Shown: positions 17,971 to 24,159 of the stretch, piece by piece | Layout: each line of letters opens with the position of its first letter | Numbering within the stretch: the first letter of the stretch is position 1 | Assembly (NCBI GenBank): GCA_002309675.1 | Contig: DBXX01000045.1 | Span: 1-33,425 of the forward strand | DNA: 33,425 bases | From: Lachnospiraceae bacterium UBA1201 | GTDB lineage: Bacteria; Bacillota; Clostridia; Lachnospirales; Lachnospiraceae | Direction of reading: 5' to 3' | The notes under the pieces: generated by a model | The model's database searches: none | What the model was told of the DNA's origin: nothing | What the model saw: only the letters and a program-made list of their open reading frames with translations | Program-made: the position numbers and the translations under genes

Positions 17971-19020
17971 TCATCTGTCTGTTGCCGCATCCTTGCGGAT
18001 GAAGCGTTTGACTATATAGTTCACGCAGAACTTGTATACCGTCACAAAAGCGATCGCTACACAACTTACTGCGAAGAACGCAAAAACATAACCTACGGGT
18101 CCTTTTCCGAAGATATATAAAACCTTCAGTTTTTCGAGGATCCGGAAAAAGACCATATGGCACAGGTACAGTTCCAGACTCATACCGGCCAGGACCTTCA
18201 TGACCCGGTTATGAAGCACCGGGCTCTTAACGCCGATCGCGTAGATCAGCCATAAAGCAAAAACGACCAGGTTCTTCATCATCAGGACCCAGGTGTCATC
18301 CCCGGGAATGAAATACCAGGCTACCGTTGCGCCGATCGCGACCGCCAAAACCGGAAAACGCAGTTTTGCGACCGTGGGCTTCAAAAACTCACGATGCAGG
18401 TAGGCCAGACCGCCGCCGAGGAAAAACGGCGCGCAGTAGAAAAAACTATGGCGTGCATCAAAGCCTGCGACCACGAAACGGTCGGAAAAATAATACATCG
18501 AGCAGAGCGCCAGCAGCAGAATGCTGACCGCCATGCTGATCCACGCTCTTTTCTTCGTCCAGCACAGGAACACAAAGAACGAAAACAACATGTAAAACAG
18601 GAAGATAACACCCAGTGTCCAGCTGACACCAACGACCTGAGGCTGGTTATTCGGCAGCAAACCGAAGACCAATGTCGCTTCCATGGCTCCCTCGATCAAA
18701 TGATCGGTACTTCTCTCCATGATCAGGTCGAGCACGATCAAAAGCGCGAAGAACGGCAGGATCTTTCCGTATCTTCTGGCATAGAAAGTGTTCAGGTTGA
18801 GGGTACCGGCCTTACACTTCTCATAATAGCCGCAAAACATTCCGAAACCGCTGAGCATCAGAAAGAGAGGCACACAGTTCGTCCACGAAGCGATGACCGT
18901 CACCAAACCTTGCGGAAGGCTATAGGCTGCATTTGCCCTCACATGCATAGCGATGATGGCCATGCAGGCGATCGCCTTTAATCCATCCATATTGTCGAAA
19001 CGCTCTTTAGTTCCGCTCAC
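17971..19020 (-). CDS. Membrane acyltransferase (acyltransferase family 3), second copy
   Basis: The protein has 349 residues and about ten membrane segments. The start is GTG at 19020, with GGAG 10 nt upstream. The N-terminal DNMDGLKAIACMAIIAMHVR contains the catalytic-type H26, and FLMLSGFGMFCGYYEK with ARRYGKILPFF follow as expected for the family. It would O-acylate a cell-surface glycan. It is divergent from the family member at 9448-10485, so the two are not a recent duplication and may act on different sugars. Confidence 0.87.
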   Translation of the reverse strand: MSGTKERFDNMDGLKAIACMAIIAMHVRANAAYSLPQGLVTVIASWTNCVPLFLMLSGFGMFCGYYEKCKAGTLNLNTFYARRYGKILPFFALLIVLDLIMERSTDHLIEGAMEATLVFGLLPNNQPQVVGVSWTLGVIFLFYMLFSFFVFLCWTKKRAWISMAVSILLLALCSMYYFSDRFVVAGFDARHSFFYCAPFFLGGGLAYLHREFLKPTVAKLRFPVLAVAIGATVAWYFIPGDDTWVLMMKNLVVFALWLIYAIGVKSPVLHNRVMKVLAGMSLELYLCHMVFFRILEKLKVLYIFGKGPVGYVFAFFAVSCVAIAFVTVYKFCVNYIVKRFIRKDAATDR

Positions 19021-19034
19021 GGCTGTTTATCTCC

Positions 19035-20045
19035 TCAGTGTTTCTTCAGTCTTCTCTTCACATTGCGAGCTATAGGGTAGCCCCAAACATGTGCCACATG
19101 TATGATGCCGTAAGTCATGGGACGGGGCAATCCCCGGCTCACCTTCGTCATCATTTTCTTCGCACGAGGCGTCGTATCCGTCCACAGCGGCTCTTCTCTC
19201 CAGGCCGTCAGTTTCCGGTATTTCAGAAATTCCTTACGGTACGGGTGATGGTCCACCTTAAACCAGGGTCTCGTACCGGACAGGAAACAAGTCGTAAAAT
19301 GCACGACCGTCGGGTCCGCGATGCCCTTCTCAAACTCTTCCCGGGTGTAAGCCCATACCGGTTTACGGCATGCCTGCAGGCCGTCGTAGCCGAGATCATA
19401 GCAGATCGTCTGGGCATTATACGAGATCGGCAGCAGTTTCACCTTCTTCAGAGGCTGGAAAACGCCATTCAGCACACCCTGATCCATATAAGTGATATCG
19501 CCATGATGCGCATTGATAAACTCGATAAATTTCGTCTCGACATCGTTCTCGCGCCATGCATCCAGATCGATGACCATCAAACCATTGTTTGTATAGATCG
19601 AATCCGTAGGGATCCCGATATCTTTTCTGTACATCTTTCCGCGGCAGTCATCAGCGCTCATGCACCAGGTGCCTTCCATATCCATCTCCCAGAGAGTTTT
19701 CAGGGAGTGTCGGATGATCATATCGCAGTCAATGTAGATCACTTTATGAACCTCCGGCGGAAGCACATGCAGCAGAAAGAGTCGTGAAAATGTGCTGATA
19801 TGCCACCGGCCGACCTGAATCTTCGTTCCGGAGATCTCCTCAACATTCAGATCCTCCAAAAACTCCAAATGCCGGTGAAATTTCGCCGCCAGATCCAGCA
19901 GATCTTTTCTATGTTGTTCACTGATTCCGATATCGATCACGTAGATATTGATCTCGTCCACATCTTTGCTGTTCACCAGCAGTGAGGCGATCGAAGTAGC
20001 GGCCAGCTCGGAATACAGATCGCTGGTCGAATAGACAACATTCAT
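19035..20045 (-). CDS. Family 8 glycosyltransferase
   Basis: The protein has 336 residues. The GT8 pattern is clear: MNVVYSTSDLYSELAATSIA at the start, the metal-binding DXD at D106-D108 in VIYIDCDMI, YTNNGLMVIDLDAW, YMDQGVLNGVF, and a late VVHFTTCFLSGTRPWF block with the conserved His. Members are retaining transferases that use UDP-glucose or UDP-galactose, so a UDP-hexose donor from central metabolism is likely. AGGAGGAG precedes the ATG at 20045. It is the first glycosyltransferase after the four deoxysugar genes, 17 nt from the epimerase. Confidence 0.9.
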   Translation of the reverse strand: MNVVYSTSDLYSELAATSIASLLVNSKDVDEINIYVIDIGISEQHRKDLLDLAAKFHRHLEFLEDLNVEEISGTKIQVGRWHISTFSRLFLLHVLPPEVHKVIYIDCDMIIRHSLKTLWEMDMEGTWCMSADDCRGKMYRKDIGIPTDSIYTNNGLMVIDLDAWRENDVETKFIEFINAHHGDITYMDQGVLNGVFQPLKKVKLLPISYNAQTICYDLGYDGLQACRKPVWAYTREEFEKGIADPTVVHFTTCFLSGTRPWFKVDHHPYRKEFLKYRKLTAWREEPLWTDTTPRAKKMMTKVSRGLPRPMTYGIIHVAHVWGYPIARNVKRRLKKH

Positions 20046-20062
20046 CTGTCGCTCCTCCTACA

Positions 20063-20635
20063 TTAGCCCTTCATCTTCTCGGTGTAATCCCGGAAGCTCA
20101 TAAGGGTCAAGTCTTTCTCGCTGATGATCAGGTTTTCTTTTCCGCCGATCAGTTCAAACGGCCAATCGATGCCGATGTCGGGGTCATTATACATGATGCC
20201 TGAATCGCCCTCGCCGCAGAACACCTCAGCCGCCTTGTAACTCATGACCGAATCTTCAATCACCAGATATCCCTGACCGAAACCGGCCGGACACAAAACG
20301 CACGTAGGATCGTCACCGCTTAAGATCATGGAGCGATACTGACCATACGTCTCGGACTCCGGACGCAGATCCACGATCACGTAAAAAACCTTACCGCTGA
20401 TGCAACGCATCAGTTTCGGCTGCGGTTTGATCAGCTGAAAATGCGTAGACCGGATCACACAACGCTTCGAGATCGTGTAGAACGTTTCCTTCAGCTCATA
20501 GTCGATCCCCGCCGCTTTATATGTATCAATGTTATAGTCCTTTATCAGGCCACCGCGGTCATCCGTTGCATAGAACGGCTTAATGATATAGGCGCCTTTT
20601 AAGTCCATCTCCTGAAAATCAAATTTCTGAACCAT
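20063..20635 (-). CDS. RmlC-like nucleotide-sugar epimerase (dTDP-4-dehydrorhamnose 3,5-epimerase family)
   Basis: The protein has 190 residues, a cupin of the RmlC family. Conserved active-site positions are visible: H65 in RSTHFQ, K74 in PKLMRC and Y133 in MSYK, plus VDLRPESETYGQ and DPDIGIDW. The usual FAHGF is GFGQGY here, so an active-site-lining His is Gln (Q121). Because the three upstream genes make and reshape CDP-4-keto-6-deoxyglucose, the substrate is probably that CDP-sugar, epimerised at C-3, C-5 or both, not dTDP-4-ketorhamnose. The cognate dTDP genes rmlA, rmlB and rmlD are absent. It starts 1 nt after the SDR gene with AAGGAGA upstream. Confidence 0.83.
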   Translation of the reverse strand: MVQKFDFQEMDLKGAYIIKPFYATDDRGGLIKDYNIDTYKAAGIDYELKETFYTISKRCVIRSTHFQLIKPQPKLMRCISGKVFYVIVDLRPESETYGQYRSMILSGDDPTCVLCPAGFGQGYLVIEDSVMSYKAAEVFCGEGDSGIMYNDPDIGIDWPFELIGGKENLIISEKDLTLMSFRDYTEKMKG

Positions 20636-20636
20636 A

Positions 20637-21542
20637 TCAATTCTCCTTAAGCCACTCCATCGTCATCCGTGTTCCTTCGACGAAGCTGACCTCCGGAACA
20701 AAACCGGTGTCACGTGTGGTGTCCTCGATGCTGAATGTCGAAAGAGGCATGTTCGTTCCGGTAAACGGGACATTTCCAAAGAGCGGAACGGCCTGCGGGG
20801 CCAGCGCCTGCTGCATCTCCAGGATAAACTCCTTCAGCGGGCGGGCATTGCCGCTGCCGATCATATACTCGCAGAACGGCTTGCCGTTTTTCGCTACGAG
20901 ATAGAATGCTTTCGCAACATCGGTAACATATACAAAATCGTAATTCTGGGTAGCCGCCGTGAACTGCAGCGGTTCTTTGTTGATGATCTTCCGAAGGGTC
21001 GAATTTACAAATCTCGGGGACTTCTCACCCGCGCCGTAAGCATTCGTGATCATGGGCCACAATAGGTCGATTCCGATGTCCGCCGCCACGGATTTACACA
21101 TGCAGTGGGCAATGTGTTTTCCCATACCGTAAATATATGCCATACCCGGATGACTGCCCTGGGAATGGATGGCAGCCTCAACTTCATACTCCATGATGCT
21201 GCCCGCGCAAACGAAGCGGGTGCATCCGATCTCTTTTGCGACCTTCAGGCACTCGACCGTCATCAGGGCGTTCTTCATCTGGAGATTGTAGTCCACGCGT
21301 GCAGGTCCGGCCGATCCGGCCCACGCAAAGTGAACGAATGTATCGTATTTGCCGACCGGAAGTTTGCTCTTCAGTTCTTCCGTGTTAAAAACATCACATT
21401 GCAGATAGGACAGGCCTTCTGCCTCAAAAGGTCCCTGATCCACCCGGTCGATAGCCAAAACCGTGCAGCCCTGATCCAGGAAATACCGGATCGTATTGCT
21501 TCCGACGAAACCGCTGCCACCGGTGATGATAACGTTTTTCAT
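20637..21542 (-). CDS. NAD(P)-dependent extended SDR (nucleotide-sugar reductase/epimerase)
   Basis: The protein has 301 residues. The Rossmann motif GGSGFVGS is at residues 8-15, and a catalytic Ser-Tyr-Lys set is visible as S115, Y138 and K142 (YGMGK). It belongs to the extended SDRs that act on nucleotide sugars. Sitting between CDP-glucose 4,6-dehydratase and an RmlC-like epimerase, it is most likely the C-4 keto reductase that finishes the CDP-6-deoxyhexose. A C-4 epimerase role cannot be excluded. GAGG lies 7 nt before the ATG; the gap to the dehydratase gene is 22 nt. Confidence 0.84.
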   Translation of the reverse strand: MKNVIITGGSGFVGSNTIRYFLDQGCTVLAIDRVDQGPFEAEGLSYLQCDVFNTEELKSKLPVGKYDTFVHFAWAGSAGPARVDYNLQMKNALMTVECLKVAKEIGCTRFVCAGSIMEYEVEAAIHSQGSHPGMAYIYGMGKHIAHCMCKSVAADIGIDLLWPMITNAYGAGEKSPRFVNSTLRKIINKEPLQFTAATQNYDFVYVTDVAKAFYLVAKNGKPFCEYMIGSGNARPLKEFILEMQQALAPQAVPLFGNVPFTGTNMPLSTFSIEDTTRDTGFVPEVSFVEGTRMTMEWLKEN

Positions 21543-21564
21543 GTCAATACCTCGAATTATCTAT

Positions 21565-22623
21565 TTACTCTGCGGAGAGGAATTCCCGAATCTGCCTGTC
21601 CATGATCGGACGGATATCCTCGCCGGTCACCCAGACTTTACTCCACTCAACGACTTTCGCGATGGCCATCTCCAGATCCCAATGCGGCTTCCAACCGAAC
21701 GTGGTCTTCAGCTTGGAGCAGTCCAGTTTGAGGAAATTCGCCTCGTGCGGGCCTCCGTCATATTTATTTACCCATTTCAGATCCTGACCCCAGTGCTTGA
21801 CAAAGAGGTCGACCAATGCTCCCGTCTGGAAGCAATCCCGGTCATCGGGTCCGACATTATACCAGGACTGGTATTTCTGATCCTGATACTGCATAGCCGC
21901 GATCATCAGGTAGGCGTAGACCGGCTCCAGGACATGCTGATAAGGGCGGGTCGAAAAAGGATTGCGGACCACGATGTCCTCTCCTTTAGTCGCCGCCCTG
22001 ACACAGTCAGGTATGATTCTGTCATTTGCGAAATCCCCGCCGCCGATCACATTGCCGGCACGGGCTGTAGAGACAGCCACGCGGCCGTCCGTAAAAAATG
22101 AAGATTTATAACTATGTGTGACCAGTTCCGAACACGATTTGGAATTAGAATACGGGTCATAACCATCCAGCGGCTCGTTTTCACGATATCCCCACTCCCA
22201 TTCTTTATTCTCGTAGACCTTATCCGTGGTCACATTCAGGAACGACCGAACGGAGGCCGTCTGTCTGACCGCCTCGCAGATATTCACCGTTCCCATCACA
22301 TTTGTACTATAAGTTCCGACCGGGTCCTTATAACTGTCCCGCACGATCGGCTGTGCCGCCATATGAATGACGATCTCCGGCCGAAAGTCTGCAAACACCT
22401 CCAGCAGATGATCCAGATCCCGCACATCCCCCTTTACGTGCTTTATCTGATCCTTCACGCCGCACAGATCAAAGAGCCTCGTCTCTGTCTTCGAGCAGCT
22501 CGAATATCCTAAAACTTCTGCGCCGGCATTTACCAACATCACACTCATCCAGGATCCCTTAAACCCTGTATGACCGGTCAGAAGCACCTTCTTTCCATTA
22601 TAAAAGCTCAAATCGAAACCCAT
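21565..22623 (-). CDS. rfbG: CDP-glucose 4,6-dehydratase
   Basis: The protein has 352 residues. The ATG at 22623 (MGFDLSFYNGKK) is chosen because AGAGGA lies 5 nt upstream. The longer frame to 22659 overlaps the rfbF stop. The NAD-binding motif GHTGFKGS (residues 17-24) with the Trp after it is diagnostic of RfbG rather than RmlB. The catalytic YSNSK follows in GYDPYSNSK, and VTTDKVYENKEW is also typical. It converts CDP-D-glucose to CDP-4-keto-6-deoxyglucose using bound NAD+. It directly follows rfbF (23-nt gap), as in many CDP-deoxysugar clusters. Confidence 0.94.
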   Translation of the reverse strand: MGFDLSFYNGKKVLLTGHTGFKGSWMSVMLVNAGAEVLGYSSCSKTETRLFDLCGVKDQIKHVKGDVRDLDHLLEVFADFRPEIVIHMAAQPIVRDSYKDPVGTYSTNVMGTVNICEAVRQTASVRSFLNVTTDKVYENKEWEWGYRENEPLDGYDPYSNSKSCSELVTHSYKSSFFTDGRVAVSTARAGNVIGGGDFANDRIIPDCVRAATKGEDIVVRNPFSTRPYQHVLEPVYAYLMIAAMQYQDQKYQSWYNVGPDDRDCFQTGALVDLFVKHWGQDLKWVNKYDGGPHEANFLKLDCSKLKTTFGWKPHWDLEMAIAKVVEWSKVWVTGEDIRPIMDRQIREFLSAE

Positions 22624-22646
22624 CTTATCCTCTCGAGATCCCGCGA

Positions 22647-23429
22647 TCATTCTTTCCAAAGTTTCCAGGGCGCCTCACCGGAGTCCCACAGTTTTTCCAG
22701 TTGCTGCTTCTCGCGAAGCGTATCCATGCACTGCCAGTATCCCTTGTGAACGTACCCTACCAACTCTTTTTTCTCCACGAGTGCAGTAAGTGGGCCTTTC
22801 TCGAAGACGGTCTCGTCGCCGTCAATGTAGTCGAACAATGCGGGCTCAAACACCATGAACCCAATGTTGATCAGATCCCCGTCCGTGTCGGATTTCTCGC
22901 GGAAAGCATCGATCACGCCGTCCTTTCCGACTTCCACCACGCCTTTATTCTGTCCGAAGTTGTACATGGACATGGTACCGATCTTCCCATGGGACTTATG
23001 GAACTCGACCAACTCGGCTATATTGATATCTCCCACCGCGTCACCGTAGGTGAGCATGAAGGGCTCATTGCCGATATAATCCCGGATCCTCTTTACACGA
23101 CCGCCGGTCTGCGTATTCAGGCCGGTATCCACGATCGTGACCTTCCACGGCTCAACATGTTTATTATGGACGATCATCTCACTGTTTCCATTCGTATAAT
23201 CGAACGTAATATCCGACGTATGAAGGAAGTAATCCGCGAACCACTCTTTGATCACATGCTGCTTATATCCAGCGCATATCACAAACTCATTAAACCCATA
23301 GTGCGAGTAGTTTTTCATGATATGCCACAAAATCGGCATTCCGCCGATCTCCAACATCGGCTTCGGTTTAAAAGCGGATTCCTCGGATATCCGAGTTCCA
23401 AATCCGCCGGCTAAGATAACGACTTTCAT
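22647..23429 (-). CDS. rfbF: Glucose-1-phosphate cytidylyltransferase
   Basis: The protein has 260 residues, the normal length. The ATG at 23429 (MKVVILAGGFGTR) has GGAGG 8 nt upstream. An in-frame extension to 23507 runs back over the leader and promoter and is rejected. The nucleotidyltransferase signature GGFGTRISEE, KPKPMLEIGG and LTYGDAVGDI (metal-binding Asp) identify it, and LDTGLNTQTGGRVKRI-like sequence is usual in RfbF. It makes CDP-glucose from CTP and glucose-1-phosphate and is the first committed step of the operon. A near-consensus promoter lies about 70-100 nt upstream. Confidence 0.94.
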   Translation of the reverse strand: MKVVILAGGFGTRISEESAFKPKPMLEIGGMPILWHIMKNYSHYGFNEFVICAGYKQHVIKEWFADYFLHTSDITFDYTNGNSEMIVHNKHVEPWKVTIVDTGLNTQTGGRVKRIRDYIGNEPFMLTYGDAVGDINIAELVEFHKSHGKIGTMSMYNFGQNKGVVEVGKDGVIDAFREKSDTDGDLINIGFMVFEPALFDYIDGDETVFEKGPLTALVEKKELVGYVHKGYWQCMDTLREKQQLEKLWDSGEAPWKLWKE

Positions 23430-23497
23430 TCCATCGTCCTCCGGTTCAAATATTCGTGCATACCAAATGAGCGGAAAGACATCCTCCGCCATGTGTA

Positions 23498-23526
23498 AAT
23501 ATATCATAGAATAAAGGGAATGTCAA
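23498..23526 (-). promoter_or_regulatory. Sigma-A promoter of the 16-gene glycan operon
   Basis: Minus-strand TTGACA (23526-23521), a spacer of exactly 17 nt, then TATATT (23503-23498). The -35 is a perfect consensus and the -10 has one mismatch (TATAAT). The start point would be near 23491, leaving a leader of about 60 nt before rfbF. It is the strongest promoter match in the window and lies 6 nt after a 17-bp hairpin that could block read-through. Confidence 0.82.
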
Positions 23527-23532
23527 GGAAAG

Positions 23533-23569
23533 CGGAAGGCCTCCCTCTGTTTCAGAGGGAGGCCTTCCG
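23533..23569. terminator. Perfect 17-bp hairpin insulating the glycan operon promoter
   Basis: The left arm 23533-23549 and right arm 23553-23569 are exact reverse complements around a 3-nt loop. On the minus strand the stem is followed by CTTTCCTT, a weak U-tract, and on the plus strand by no T-run. It fits an attenuator or terminator for transcription arriving from the decayed gene upstream. Termination strength is uncertain. Confidence 0.6.
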
Positions 23570-23648
23570 TATAGCATGATCTGTTACTTGGTCAATCTCA
23601 TCAAAACAAATCACTTGCCTACTTTTGGTGGCTGATCCAATATGTAAC

Positions 23649-23856
23649 TTAGTACTGGACGATCTCAGCCAGCGTCGAATCGGGACTTAATGGTGTGAAC
23701 GGAGTCACAATGTTTGCTTCCTGCCCGGGATACCACGCGATCCGCGTATGAAGAACAGCGCAGGACTCAAAAGGAGTCGCCAGTAGAACCGCATTTTACA
23801 GCCAGATAATTATTCCAACCGGTAAGATCCGTTTTCACAGATTGTGTTGGCGGCAT
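23649..23856 (-). pseudogene. Probable decayed coding remnant downstream of the second leader module
   Basis: No intact gene is present. A 29-codon frame (23856-23767, starting MPPTQSVKTD and containing GWNNYLAVK) overlaps, with a 1-nt shift, a 48-codon frame (23795-23652; stop 23651-23649). The second frame has protein-like codon use and includes AVLLATPFESCAVLHTRIAW and PFTPLSPDSTLAEIVQY. The pair reads like one short gene broken by a frameshift, placed after its own promoter and leader. I do not recognise the family. It could also be chance or a leader peptide; the start lacks a convincing ribosome binding site. Confidence 0.35.
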
Positions 23857-23865
23857 AATTCACCG

Positions 23866-23928
23866 ATTTTTGCTGCGGTTCTAAGCAAAAATGCAAGTTC
23901 ATAAATGCCTGGTTTTTCGTTCTGCTTT
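23866..23928 (-). ncRNA. Structured leader RNA element, copy 2
   Basis: On the minus strand a 32-nt block (23928-23897) differs at only one base from the block at 30035-30004. A hairpin follows, with an 8-bp stem (23892-23885 with 23873-23866) and an 11-nt loop whose 3' part, CCGCA, is shared with copy 1. The stem differs from copy 1 at two pairs, and both are compensated. No known riboswitch class was recognised. It precedes a decayed gene instead of an intact one. Confidence 0.55.
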
Positions 23929-23942
23929 GCTACACGCTATTA

Positions 23943-23986
23943 ATTCTAACATACTTTCGGCGAGAGTTCAACGAAAATATTTTCGT
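23943..23986 (-). promoter_or_regulatory. Palindrome plus extended -10 promoter, copy 2
   Basis: Minus-strand TTGAAC (23971-23966), a 17-nt spacer, then TAGAAT (23948-23943) preceded by TG one base away (extended -10). The perfect 16-bp palindrome ACGAAAATATTTTCGT (23971-23986) abuts the -35 on its upstream side, where an activator or repressor could bind. Copy 1 at 30050-30093 has the same layout. Confidence 0.65.
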
Positions 23987-23997
23987 GAATAGGATAT

Positions 23998-24040
23998 AAA
24001 AACAGGTCCACGGGTGTACCAAAAAACCGGGGACCTGTTT
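23998..24040 (-). terminator. Terminator of the giant repeat protein gene
   Basis: A minus-strand stem AAACAGGTCC (24040-24031) pairs with GGACCTGTTT (24009-24000), 10 bp with a 21-nt loop, and the stem end runs into a stretch of five T. It lies 120 nt after the stop at 24160. Confidence 0.68.
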
Positions 24041-24159
24041 CGATTATTTGAAGCCGATCAAACGGCTCGTAGATTAGTTTTTTATGTGTAGATCATCCGC
24101 AACCCACTTCATAAGTTATGAGCAAACCGCATGCAGAGGATCTCAACACAAATAATTAA

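Noticed and set aside
20063..23429. 3,6-dideoxyhexose (abequose, paratose, tyvelose or ascarylose) synthesis
   Set aside because: The RfbH C-3 dehydratase needed for these sugars is absent, and the genes between rfbG and GT8 are an SDR and an RmlC-like protein only.
23430..23507. 26-residue N-terminal extension of glucose-1-phosphate cytidylyltransferase
   Set aside because: The extension covers the leader and part of the -10 box. GGAGG is 8 nt before the ATG at 23429, where the conserved protein begins.
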